NCBI GenBank assembly: GCA_002773615.1
Contig: PFAP01000007.1
Span: forward strand, 1,821 to 46,298
DNA: 44,478 nt
Direction of reading: 5' to 3'
From: Candidatus Falkowbacteria bacterium CG10_big_fil_rev_8_21_14_0_10_39_11
GTDB taxonomy: Bacteria; Patescibacteriota; Patescibacteriia; UBA11705
The position numbers and the translations under genes were made by a program. The notes under the pieces are model-generated. The model was not told where the DNA came from. It was given only the letters and a program-made list of their open reading frames with translations, and did no database searches. Of this stretch, positions 23,921-31,615 are shown in pieces (position 1 is the first letter of the stretch; every line of letters begins with the position of its first letter).

Positions 23921-24556
23921 ATGCTTGATCAATTATTTGGTTCAAAAACAAGAGTAAAAATGATCAAACTGTTCCTCAGTCATCCTGAGCGGAAGTTTTT
24001 TGTTCGAGAATTGACTAGATTAACAGATTCTTTAATTAACTCTATTAGAAGAGAACTAAATAATCTGATTGATATTGGATTGATTGAAATAGATATATCT
24101 GAACAGGAAAATGATTCAAGTGCAAATCCCGGTTTGGTTGGAGCCACCAGAGGTGTTAATGCAAAAAAGTATTATCGGTTAAATAAACGGAATTTATTTA
24201 AGGATGAATTGGATGCGTTATTTAATAAGAATAAGATGATGATTGAAAAACGATTTGCTGAAAAAATCAAAGGAGTAGGGCAAGTTAATTATTTGGCTTT
24301 GAGTGGTGTTTTTGTTGATAATAAAAAAGCTCCAACAGATTTGGTGGTGATTGGGTCTTTTTCCAAGAAAGATATGATTCGGGCGATCAATAAATTTGAA
24401 ACTGAGATAGGGAAAAAGATAAAATTTACAATTATGGATTTAAAAGAATATAGGCTTCGACATGATATTGCTGATCGTTTTTTGCTTGATATTTTAGAGC
24501 AAAGAGATCTCGACATGATTATTGTGGATCAATTGTCAGAAATTGACAATTTGTAG
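23921..24556 (+). CDS. Winged-helix transcription regulator-like protein, 211 aa
   Basis: The N-terminus is a winged HTH: MLDQLFGSKTRVKMIKLFLS, FFVRELTRLTDSLINSIRRE, then LNNLIDIGLIEI. The C-terminal part (about 110-211) looks like an effector domain (TDLVVIGSFSKKDMIRAINK, LDMIIVDQLSEIDNL). It has some likeness to the nucleotidyltransferase-like partner of small HTH/NTase proteins, but I see no clear GSxxxG...DxD motif. The ORF track extends to 23804, which overlaps the divergent gene; ATG 23921 is the natural start after the promoter. It may regulate its divergent neighbour (inference). Confidence 0.8.
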   Translation: MLDQLFGSKTRVKMIKLFLSHPERKFFVRELTRLTDSLINSIRRELNNLIDIGLIEIDISEQENDSSANPGLVGATRGVNAKKYYRLNKRNLFKDELDALFNKNKMMIEKRFAEKIKGVGQVNYLALSGVFVDNKKAPTDLVVIGSFSKKDMIRAINKFETEIGKKIKFTIMDLKEYRLRHDIADRFLLDILEQRDLDMIIVDQLSEIDNL

Positions 24557-24562
24557 TATAAT
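24533..24562 (+). promoter_or_regulatory. Promoter for the L,D-transpeptidase gene
   Basis: TTGTCA (24533-24538), an 18-bp spacer and TATAAT (24557-24562), overlapping the end of the winged-helix gene. The -35 lies in an inverted repeat (ATTGTCAgaaaTTGACAAT) that could be an operator. Confidence 0.55.
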
Positions 24563-24592
24563 TATAGTACAAAGAAATAATCATTCATTTTT

Positions 24593-25996
24593 ATGAACAA
24601 ATATCTTGTCGTAGTTTTTTTTATAGTTGTAGCTGGTTGTTTTTATAGCTTCCCTGTTGTCGCTAACGATGGAGTGGCTTTTGACGAATTGAAAGTTTAT
24701 TCCAATAATTTGCAGTTAATAAATAGTACTTCACTATTTAATGGTGATTTTTCCGGTTATTTGGATTTTGACTTGATAGATGTTGGTGGTGATGGGGTTG
24801 ATGAGGTTTTGCTCGGAGTTGGTTATCAAGAAAAGCCATTGATTCGATTGTTGAGAGGTGATGGTAGTGAGATTAATTCCTGGCAACCATATTCTGTCGG
24901 ATATGAGGGGCGGGTCAATGTTGCTTCGTTTGATTTTGATGGCGACGGTAAAGAAGAGATTATCACTGTACCCGGAGAAGGTGGCGGTCCACAAGTGCGC
25001 ATTTTTGATGGTTATGGGCAATCTAAATTTACCCCAGGGTTTTTTGCCTATGATGCTTCATATAGAAATGGTATGGAGTTGGCGGTCGGGGACGTAAATG
25101 GCGATGGGACAAAAGAAATTATAGTCAGTTTGTTTGATGAAGGAAAAAATATTGTCAGTTTTTTTGATCGGTTTGGTAATAAGGTGCTCGGTGATTTTAC
25201 GGTCGAGCTTGATAATGCCTTTGAACCAATGAAGATTGCGGCGTTAGATATCAATCAAGATGGTAAGGATGATGTGATTATGGGCTCTGGGGTCGGTATG
25301 AAGTCGGCGGTATGGGTGTATAATATGTCTGGAGATAAGCTTTTAGAGTTTGATGCTTATGGTTCTGGCTTTCGGGGTGGAGTTGATGTGTCTGTCTCAT
25401 ATTTTAATAATATTCCATATATTACAACTGCAGCTGGATTCAGTGGTGGTCCGCATGTACGTTTTTTTGATCTAGCTGGTCAGCCCAAGATTAATCCCAC
25501 CTTTTTTGTTTATGATGAAGGTTTCAAGGGGGGTGTTAATGTATCTTTTGGTAATTTGAAGGGTAAGAATGAGGTGGTGGTAATGCCGCAAACATTACAG
25601 GTTGATGGCGATTTGTCTAGCAATTTTAAGGTTATTAAGGTTGATTTGTCTGAACAAAGATTGTATGCGTATGTCCGTGGACGATTGGATAAAACATTTT
25701 TAATTTCTTCCGGCAAGTGGGGGTTTGATACTCCGGTTGGAACGTTTAAAATTTTTAAGAAGAGACCCTTGGTGCGGATGAGTTGGGTTTATGGACCCAA
25801 TAACCCAAATAATTATGATTTACCCAATGTACCTGATGTTTTATCTTTCAGCGGTGTTTTTACTATTCATGGGGCATATTGGCATAATAACTTTGGACAT
25901 CGAATGAGTCATGGTTGTGTTAATGTGGATTTGAAGAATTCAAAATGGATATATGATTGGGCTCCAATGGGAATTCCAGTCATTGTTCAACCATAG
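24593..25996 (+). CDS. Exported FG-GAP repeat protein with C-terminal L,D-transpeptidase (YkuD) domain
   Basis: The YkuD domain cross-links or modifies peptidoglycan through a catalytic Cys. It occupies about residues 345-467: KVIKVDLSEQRLYAYVRGR, TPVGTFKIFKK, the active-site HGAYWHNN and MSHGCVNV with Cys442. The N-terminus is a signal sequence (LVVVFFIVVAGCFYSFPVVA); the AGC also allows a lipoprotein reading. Between them lie FG-GAP/VCBS-like repeats with calcium-type loops (DFDGDGKEEI, DVNGDGTKEI, DINQDGKDDV), probably a propeller. The domain pairing suggests a cell-wall enzyme with an extracellular binding propeller. ATG 24593 has no SD. Confidence 0.92.
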   Translation: MNKYLVVVFFIVVAGCFYSFPVVANDGVAFDELKVYSNNLQLINSTSLFNGDFSGYLDFDLIDVGGDGVDEVLLGVGYQEKPLIRLLRGDGSEINSWQPYSVGYEGRVNVASFDFDGDGKEEIITVPGEGGGPQVRIFDGYGQSKFTPGFFAYDASYRNGMELAVGDVNGDGTKEIIVSLFDEGKNIVSFFDRFGNKVLGDFTVELDNAFEPMKIAALDINQDGKDDVIMGSGVGMKSAVWVYNMSGDKLLEFDAYGSGFRGGVDVSVSYFNNIPYITTAAGFSGGPHVRFFDLAGQPKINPTFFVYDEGFKGGVNVSFGNLKGKNEVVVMPQTLQVDGDLSSNFKVIKVDLSEQRLYAYVRGRLDKTFLISSGKWGFDTPVGTFKIFKKRPLVRMSWVYGPNNPNNYDLPNVPDVLSFSGVFTIHGAYWHNNFGHRMSHGCVNVDLKNSKWIYDWAPMGIPVIVQP

Positions 25997-26049
25997 AATA
26001 AATATAAATAATTAATAAATTACAAAAAATTTAAGCTAAAAATTTGTTT

Positions 26050-26469
26050 ATGAATTTGGTGATTGCAACTGAAAATAATAAGTATTTTGCGGTAGGTCTT
26101 GGAGGCCGGAAGCTTCAAAGTTTTGAAATACTGGAAGAAAGGTATCAGCAGTCAGAGCGGTTGTTGGATGAGATTGAAAAAATAATCAAAAAGGATAAGA
26201 ATGAATTAAGTGATCTAGGGCGGATAATTGTTGTTATTGGCCCAGGTGATTTTTCAGCCCTTCGAATTGGGGTGGCGACGGCTAATGCTTTAGCTTATTC
26301 GCTTGGAATTGAAGTTGTAGGCGTTAGATTGAATACCTGGTGGCTATATTTGTCATATGAACAAAGATTAAAGAAGGTTTGGAAGGTTGGCCTTCGACAA
26401 GCTCAGGCTGACACAAGTAAGGTAAAGTGGGTGGAACCGGAGTATGGACGAGAGCCGAATATTGGATAA
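26050..26469 (+). CDS. tsaB: TsaB-like protein, truncated at the C-terminus
   Basis: TsaB is the non-catalytic partner of TsaD in making the t6A37 tRNA modification. The N-domain is clear: VIATENNKYFAVGL, LGRIIVVIGPGDFSALRIGV, ATANALAYSLGIEVVGV. The protein ends at 139 aa, where full TsaB has about 220. The last ~30 residues do not look like the family and contain KVGLRQAQADTSK, encoded by a REP-like sequence (26389-26412). Short TsaB forms are frequent in CPR, so function may persist through the N-domain dimer interface. ATG 26050 is chosen over the TTG in the track. Confidence 0.82.
   Translation: MNLVIATENNKYFAVGLGGRKLQSFEILEERYQQSERLLDEIEKIIKKDKNELSDLGRIIVVIGPGDFSALRIGVATANALAYSLGIEVVGVRLNTWWLYLSYEQRLKKVWKVGLRQAQADTSKVKWVEPEYGREPNIG
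26389..26412. repeat. REP-like sequence inside tsaB
   Basis: GGCCTTCGACAAGCTCAGGC followed by TGAC. It matches the general pattern of the dispersed TTCGA-n-CTCAG units at 10680 and 11644. It is in frame and encodes LRQAQAD. Confidence 0.55.
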
Positions 26470-26560
26470 CTTTAACAACAAAAACTTAGCAGCTGATGAT
26501 GAATTACAAATTACGTGTTAGGCATTAATTACTTATTATGAATTACAAATTATAATAAAA

Positions 26561-26821
26561 ATGACTGAACAAATTAAAATATACATAGATTTTGATATTG
26601 CTGGTCATGAAGGTCAGTATGTTTTTAGTTTAGATGGTATTAGTGAGGTGCCCTTTGAGTTGTGTCACAAATTTGGTGATCAGCTTGGTTTTGGTTGGAC
26701 TGTTGAGCATAAGGGAACAAGTTTGGAGATTTTTCATGAAAAACAAGGGTATCGAGATGACAATTTTATTTATAATTGTTTGTCGAAAGTAATTGGTGAA
26801 GATTTTGTGTTGGCCGGTTAA
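26561..26821 (+). CDS. Small hypothetical protein, 86 aa
   Basis: No recognised family. The predicted fold is alpha/beta with two aromatic segments (IYIDFDIAGHEGQYVFSLDG, FGDQLGFGWTVEHKGTSLEI) and no membrane segment. The 91 bp before it hold two copies of ATGAATTACAAATTA and no SD. A TATAAT only 4 bp before ATG is too close to serve as its -10. It ends at a terminator shared with the converging gene at 26876. Confidence 0.6.
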   Translation: MTEQIKIYIDFDIAGHEGQYVFSLDGISEVPFELCHKFGDQLGFGWTVEHKGTSLEIFHEKQGYRDDNFIYNCLSKVIGEDFVLAG

Positions 26822-26843
26822 TTGAGTTTTAAAAAAAAGAAAA

Positions 26844-26868
26844 AGACCTTTGTTAGGGTCTGTTTTTT
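26844..26868. terminator. Bidirectional terminator between convergent genes
   Basis: AGACC-tttgttag-GGTCT with a T run on the right and an A run on the left. It can stop transcripts from both sides. Confidence 0.8.
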
Positions 26869-26875
26869 ATTTTTT

Positions 26876-27214
26876 TTATACCTGGCAAAACATGGGGAGA
26901 AATTCTTTGTAAATGATATTTTGTTCTTCTTTATTGAGATTTTCGTTTACAGTTAGTCTGTAAACATAGGACCCGTTTGGTTTGGCGTCGGTTGGTTCAA
27001 TGATAGTTAGGCGGATTTCAAAGCGTGGTGTTGTGAGGCAACCAAGGCGAAGAGTTTTGGATTCAATGGTTACACCTTCTTTGTCGAGGTTCATAAAACT
27101 ATTCACCTGAACTGGGAGGCGGTCGGCAAAGAAACCAATGACCATTAATCGCAGCATTGTTTGTTGAAGAGCTAATTCTGTTTCAAATGGATGGCCAATG
27201 TTTGATTGCAGCAT
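26876..27214 (-). CDS. Hypothetical protein, 112 aa, minus strand
   Basis: No recognised family. A soluble alpha/beta protein with a helical start (FETELALQQTMLRLMVIGFF) and strands afterwards (RFEIRLTIIEPTD, SYVYRLTVNENLNKEEQNII). The start ATG at 27214 has a weak purine-rich leader. It converges on the 26561 gene, and its upstream side abuts the mraZ promoter region, transcribed away from it. Confidence 0.6.
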   Translation of the reverse strand: MLQSNIGHPFETELALQQTMLRLMVIGFFADRLPVQVNSFMNLDKEGVTIESKTLRLGCLTTPRFEIRLTIIEPTDAKPNGSYVYRLTVNENLNKEEQNIIYKEFLPMFCQV

Positions 27215-27326
27215 TTGCTACTCTTATTGAGTGGTGGGTGATGGATTAAATAATATAGCAAATTGATATGTTTATCTCAAGAGTTATTTGTCCTAATTTA
27301 CATTAAAATTCTTGGGGATAAAATGG

Positions 27327-27355
27327 TTGACGGTGTATTGTTTGCGGTATATAAT
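27327..27355 (+). promoter_or_regulatory. dcw (mraZ) promoter
   Basis: TTGACG (27327-27332), an exact 17-bp spacer and TATAAT (27350-27355). The transcript has a leader of about 100 nt before mraZ. Confidence 0.88.
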
Positions 27356-27391
27356 GGGGATGTAAGGATTTCTGTGGGGAATTGTGGGGAA
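27354..27391 (+). promoter_or_regulatory. MraZ operator boxes
   Basis: TGGGGA occurs at 27355, 27375 and 27385, with a degenerate AAGGAT at 27365, so four boxes lie in exact 10-bp register. MraZ is known to bind repeated TGGGN boxes upstream of its own operon. The first box overlaps the last base of the -10 and the others cover the start site, consistent with autorepression. Confidence 0.8.
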
Positions 27392-27463
27392 TGATCTAAC
27401 CTGGCGTTAGGTGATTGCCCCGCTTTTATTACAGCGAGTAATGTTTAATAAATTTACTTAGCT

Positions 27464-27895
27464 ATGTTCATCGGAGAATACAAACATTCAATAGATGAAA
27501 AAGGCCGATTGGCTATTCCGGTTAAATTCCGGGCCAAATTGGTAAAAGGGGCAGTTGTCACACGCGGTTTAGACAACTGTTTATTTTTGTATAGTAAAGA
27601 TGAATGGAATAAGTTGGCTGAAAAATTGGTTCAATTGCCAATCAGTCAAGCCAATACGCGTGCGTTTTCACGTCTAATGCTCGCTGGAGCTATGGATGTG
27701 GTTTTGGACAAGCAGGGAAGGGTAACTTTGCCTGATTATCTAAGAAAGTTTGGTTCATTAAAGAAAAAGGTCGTTGTAGCCGGATTATATAATCGTCTTG
27801 AGCTTTGGGATGAAAAAGCTTGGGAACATTATAATGAGACTACACAAAAAGACGCAAATAACATCGCCGAAAAACTCGGCGAGTTGGGAGTTTAA
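27464..27895 (+). CDS. mraZ: Transcriptional regulator MraZ
   Basis: MraZ is an AbrB-like DNA-binding protein that regulates the division and cell wall (dcw) cluster. The two family half-motifs are visible: GEYKHSIDEKGRLAIPVKFR and MDVVLDKQGRVTLPDYLR. The length (143 aa) is normal. It is first in the cluster, 4 bp before rsmH, and has its own operator boxes upstream. No SD precedes the ATG. Confidence 0.97.
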   Translation: MFIGEYKHSIDEKGRLAIPVKFRAKLVKGAVVTRGLDNCLFLYSKDEWNKLAEKLVQLPISQANTRAFSRLMLAGAMDVVLDKQGRVTLPDYLRKFGSLKKKVVVAGLYNRLELWDEKAWEHYNETTQKDANNIAEKLGELGV

Positions 27896-27899
27896 GTTT

Positions 27900-28871
27900 A
27901 TGACAGTACATGATTCAGTATTATTAAATGAAGTACTTGAAAGCTTAAATCCTGATGCAAATCAGGATTTTATTGACGGTACACTCGGAGGGGGCGGACA
28001 TGCAGAAGAAATCTTAAAGCGCATTTTGCCTAATGGTCGTTTGCTCGGCTTGGATTGGGATAAAGATGCGGTTGAAAGAGTTCAAGTACGATTGAAAAAA
28101 TATGATAATAATGTTGTTTTAATTAACGACAGTTATATTAGAATAAAAAAACACGTTTATGAAAATGGATTTAGTTCATTTGACGGCATTCTCCTTGATT
28201 TGGGCTTATCACTGGATCAGCTCAAAGCATCAGGGCGAGGATTTACTTTTCAACAGGATGAGCCGTTAGACATGAGGTATTCGGTTGATAATGAGTTGAC
28301 CGCAGCGGAAATTGTGAATTCATATTCACAAACATCGCTAGAAACACTATTTCGGGAATATGGAGAAGAGGGGCAAGCTGGAGCAATTGCAAAGGCGATT
28401 GTAACCAAGCGTAAAGAAGAGACAATTGATAGAACGGTACAGTTGGTAGATTTGATTAAAGAAGTGAAGGGTATGAATCCTTGGACTCGAACAAATCCAG
28501 CAACAAAAGTATTTCAGGCTTTGCGAATTGCGGTTAATCAAGAGTTTGACAATATTCAATCCGTGATCACCGATGCGATTGAGTTACTTAATCCAGGTGG
28601 GCGGTTGGCCATTATTACTTTTCATTCTTTGGAAGATCGAATTGTAAAAGAATATTTTAAGATGGAAAGCACGAGCTGTATTTGTCCCAAGGAATTGCCA
28701 CAATGTGTATGTCTTCATAAAGCTCGGGTAAAGTTGGTCAACAGAAAGCCAATCACACCATCTGACAAAGAGTTGCAAGACAATCGTCGATCCAGATCTG
28801 CGAAGTTGCGAGTGGTTGAAAAATTAGACGTTATGAAATTGCAAAATGTTACAAACAATTACAAAAAATAG
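27900..28871 (+). CDS. rsmH: 16S rRNA (cytosine(1402)-N4)-methyltransferase RsmH
   Basis: RsmH methylates C1402 in the ribosomal P site using S-adenosylmethionine. The sequence starts VHDSVLLNEVLESLNP and has the SAM motif DGTLGGGGHAEEIL, LLGLDWDKDA, DGILLDLGLSLDQL, ATKVFQALRIAVNQE and TFHSLEDRIVKEYF. The track start at 27798 lies inside mraZ; ATG 27900 gives the usual N-terminus and 323 aa. It lies second in the dcw order, 4 bp after mraZ. Confidence 0.97.
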   Translation: MTVHDSVLLNEVLESLNPDANQDFIDGTLGGGGHAEEILKRILPNGRLLGLDWDKDAVERVQVRLKKYDNNVVLINDSYIRIKKHVYENGFSSFDGILLDLGLSLDQLKASGRGFTFQQDEPLDMRYSVDNELTAAEIVNSYSQTSLETLFREYGEEGQAGAIAKAIVTKRKEETIDRTVQLVDLIKEVKGMNPWTRTNPATKVFQALRIAVNQEFDNIQSVITDAIELLNPGGRLAIITFHSLEDRIVKEYFKMESTSCICPKELPQCVCLHKARVKLVNRKPITPSDKELQDNRRSRSAKLRVVEKLDVMKLQNVTNNYKK

Positions 28872-28924
28872 ACAATTTGATTTGATATAACAAAAATAAA
28901 AAGCATTAAATATTAAACAAGCAT

Positions 28925-29068
28925 ATGCCAGCAACAAAAATACAAAGGCAAAAATGTGAAGTTTATACTCGGGTTGTTGGTTACTTAAGTCCGGTTCACA
29001 GATGGAACAAGGGCAAGAAACAAGAGTTCAAGGATAGACGTACTTTTGAGCTGCGACAAGTCAGTTAA
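28925..29068 (+). CDS. 47-aa protein resembling the C-terminal tail of anaerobic NTP reductase (NrdD)
   Basis: The ORF is below the track cutoff. It encodes QKCEVYTRVVGYLSPVHRWN then KGKKQEFKDRRTF. The RxxGYL...WNxGKxxEFxxR pattern resembles the C-terminal tail of class III ribonucleotide reductase, where NrdD keeps its Cys-rich site. Only one Cys remains, so the full zinc site is not present. It sits between rsmH and ftsL in the dcw cluster, which is not a normal place for it. Function unknown; start and length are well defined by the frame. Confidence 0.7.
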   Translation: MPATKIQRQKCEVYTRVVGYLSPVHRWNKGKKQEFKDRRTFELRQVS

Positions 29069-29129
29069 TCGTTTAGTGACTTGGTAAACAAAAATTCTTT
29101 TGTAGTTAAAAAAAATAAAAATTAAAAAC

Positions 29130-29489
29130 ATGATTCGCTATTCAACAACTATAAAGTCTGGTACTAGAAGGAATCAAGAAAACAAAAAATCATCAAAACT
29201 AAGAAGTAATAAATCAAAATTGATTAGTGCATTAATTGTGATGGTAGTTTTGGTTTCATCTTTCTTGTATTTGTTTGAAATCAATAATATGGCGGTCAAG
29301 GGTTATCAAATTAGAGACCTGGAAAAGAAAATCGCAGAACTTAAGGTAGATAATGAGAGTCTTGGATTAGAAGTGGTCGAGTTGCAATCAATGCGAAATT
29401 TGCGAGCAAAAGTCGCGAAATATAATTTTGTTGAAGCGGATCGGATTGATTATGTTAGCTGGCATGATACATCGTTTGCTCAGAGATAA
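29130..29489 (+). CDS. ftsL: Cell division protein FtsL-like
   Basis: FtsL is a bitopic divisome protein that bridges FtsB and the septal PBP. The 119-aa protein has a basic cytoplasmic N-terminus, one TM helix (ISALIVMVVLVSSFLYLF, residues ~31-48), and a heptad coiled coil (YQIRDLEKKIAELKVDNESL). FtsL sequences diverge strongly; this assignment rests on topology and position after mraZ and rsmH. The PBP gene that normally follows lies 12 kb further on. Confidence 0.75.
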   Translation: MIRYSTTIKSGTRRNQENKKSSKLRSNKSKLISALIVMVVLVSSFLYLFEINNMAVKGYQIRDLEKKIAELKVDNESLGLEVVELQSMRNLRAKVAKYNFVEADRIDYVSWHDTSFAQR

Positions 29490-29625
29490 GTGAAGGCGAA
29501 TTTACGAATTAATAGTGAATGCTAGGAATGAATATATTGTCAGTAAGTATTTGAAGATAGTGTTTGTCTTTAAAAGCGGACTGATAATGAACGAAATCGT
29601 TTGTTCTTTCTATTTTACGAAAGAG

Positions 29626-29651
29626 CCATTGCTCATTAGCAGTGGTTTTTT
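29626..29651 (+). terminator. Terminator downstream of the mraZ-ftsL operon
   Basis: CCATTGC-tcatta-GCAGTGG (one T-G pair) followed by T6. Confidence 0.8.
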
Positions 29652-29661
29652 CGTTGGTTAA

Positions 29662-29692
29662 TAAAAAAAAACTATACATGGTTATGTATAGT
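29662..29692 (-). terminator. Terminator of the minus-strand gene
   Basis: On the minus strand, ACTATACAT-aacc-ATGTATAGT is followed by T9. It overlaps the stop codon of the 30750-29692 gene. Confidence 0.88.
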
Positions 29693-30750
29693 CACGGTTC
29701 GATCTCTTCCAGCGGTAGACTACGATAAAGCTTTAGTTTCAGGAAGGTGTCCAAGTCAGTAATCCTGAGTAGGACTTCGAATTCTTTAAAACTAATGTTG
29801 TCAGCAGCTAGGACTCGATTTACCTGGCTGACATTTTTGGATTTGTACTGGTCGTAGGCAATCAGCATGGCTAACGTTCGAGCTTGGTCTTGATTTAGCA
29901 TCCTGCATTTAAGGTTGGCGTTGTACAAGTTTTGAAGCTGGCTCATGGATGAAACAACATTGTTGGTCTGGACGGCGGTTTCAAATAATTTATGAAAGTC
30001 TTTTTTCATTTCCGGATATTTCAGGTTGTTTTCGATTGCATATCTAATGGCTGTTATGAGCTGATTGTTGGCTCGAAGATAGTCAATATTGAGTCTTTGT
30101 GTTCTTAGTTTTAGTTTGTCGTATTCGGGCCAAAGTTTGCTCTGGTCATGACCAAGGATATCGTTGACTGTTGTTAGATCATTGATTTGCAAGAAATATT
30201 CGAGGCAAGGAAGGGCGATCTTTGTGATTAGAGGTCTGTAGATGATTGTCTCTTCATACACTTTGATGTTATTCCAGAAGTCACAAATTTCTTTGGGATC
30301 GGATTGGCTAGATAGTCTCGTGGTGATGATTATGTCAAGCCAGCGTTTGGCGACATCGAAATCTTTTTTATAGTGATGATACGCAAATCGAAGTTGAGCG
30401 GAGGTATTAGGATCATTGAAGCCGGTTGCATATGACGTGATCATACTGTCCAAGTCAATGTCATTCCGGTCGGCAATTTGATAGTAATATTCAAGATTTC
30501 CGATAAATTGAAAATCAGTTTGGATATCAATAATGCAGTCGTTCAAAGAAGTAATTAGTTGATCTTCATTCCATGGAAATTAATCTTCTGCTGCATACAG
30601 ACATTCACAAGTAGACTGTTTTGATTTTATACAGACTCGTAAGGCTTTTCTTTTTGCAGAATACATTATAAATAAGAATACACATGAGAAGGCAGATATT
30701 AAGAAGATGGTGATAAAAAAGATAAACAGAAATTTACGCCATTTTGACAT
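29692..30750 (-). pseudogene. Membrane-anchored hypothetical protein interrupted by an in-frame TAA
   Basis: The frame begins at ATG 30750, after GGAG at a proper distance, with MSKWRKFLFIFFITIFLISA, a clear TM/signal segment. It runs 56 codons to a TAA at 30582-30580. The same frame then continues without another stop for 11 codons and into the 284-aa track ORF (TTG 30546). The full frame would be 352 codons. The body is helical, TPR-like in feel (AQLRFAYHHYKKDFDVAKRW), with no family I recognise. The downstream part has no good start of its own, so a nonsense mutation, readthrough or an assembly error is likely. Confidence 0.7.
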
Positions 30751-30886
30751 TTGTAATCTCCAGGTTTGTAGGTTTGAACTGAAAACTATACTATATCAAG
30801 CAAGAATTGTCAAGTTTTGGTTTGTTTTACGGAGAAATTGATTTGTTTGGTGTTTCGTGGTAGAATTTTTGTATAAATTAGAATAT

Positions 30887-31537
30887 ATGCAACATTTTCC
30901 ATTAAAAGAAAAATTACATACTGATGTATTAGAAGGCAAATATGGGCCGATTGAAGCTCAGGTTTTGCGGCATGATAAGCGGGTTAGAATGGTTCATTTG
31001 ATTGATAAGAAGGGTGTATCTAGAACATTTGCTTTAACTTTTTTTCCTGAGAAGTTTGCAAGTAAAGAAATTGAATTGATCAATTTGACCATTAGGAACG
31101 GACAACCAATTGGTAAAGCTTTTCGTGAATACGGATATATTGTTCGTAAAAATGTTTATGAGGTGTATGTGATTGAATTGCCTGACTGGTTGAAGAAAGC
31201 TTTTAAAACAAAATCTAATTATGCGAAAGCTAGAATCTCTGAGTTTTATGCCAAGAAAAAAGGTGGAAAGCCAACTATATATGGTACAGTGGTTGAGATA
31301 TACTCCCCAGATTTTAGAGCTCCAATGGTTAATAAGCATGATATTGCGCAATTCAGTGCTTCAACCAAATCTTTCAAGAAGTTTGGAGTCGGAATGTTTG
31401 AGATATGGCGCATGATTGGTCAGGAGAATAATTATCAGGGTTTAGGTAAAAAGTATGATGAAGCTAGGAATGATACTATAAAGTTGGTGTTTGAATTTAA
31501 AAAACGAATTCAAAGATATTTGAAAAGTCAAAAATAA
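30887..31537 (+). CDS. Hypothetical protein, 216 aa
   Basis: I do not recognise a family. The protein is basic and soluble with an alpha/beta look: PLKEKLHTDVLEGKYGPIEA, VRMVHLIDKKGVSRTFALTF, then FEIWRMIGQENNYQGLGKKY and a helical Lys-rich end. ATG 30887 is preferred over GTG 30857 because a TTGATT (30838), 17-bp spacer and TAGAAT (30861) place the transcript start near 30873. It stands alone before the glycosyltransferase. Confidence 0.7.
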   Translation: MQHFPLKEKLHTDVLEGKYGPIEAQVLRHDKRVRMVHLIDKKGVSRTFALTFFPEKFASKEIELINLTIRNGQPIGKAFREYGYIVRKNVYEVYVIELPDWLKKAFKTKSNYAKARISEFYAKKKGGKPTIYGTVVEIYSPDFRAPMVNKHDIAQFSASTKSFKKFGVGMFEIWRMIGQENNYQGLGKKYDEARNDTIKLVFEFKKRIQRYLKSQK

Positions 31538-31615
31538 TATATAATAAACTGTATTTTTAATATAATTGATTGATTTTTGTTCATGTGGAACGGTTTCAGT
31601 CTGGAAAAGGAAAAT

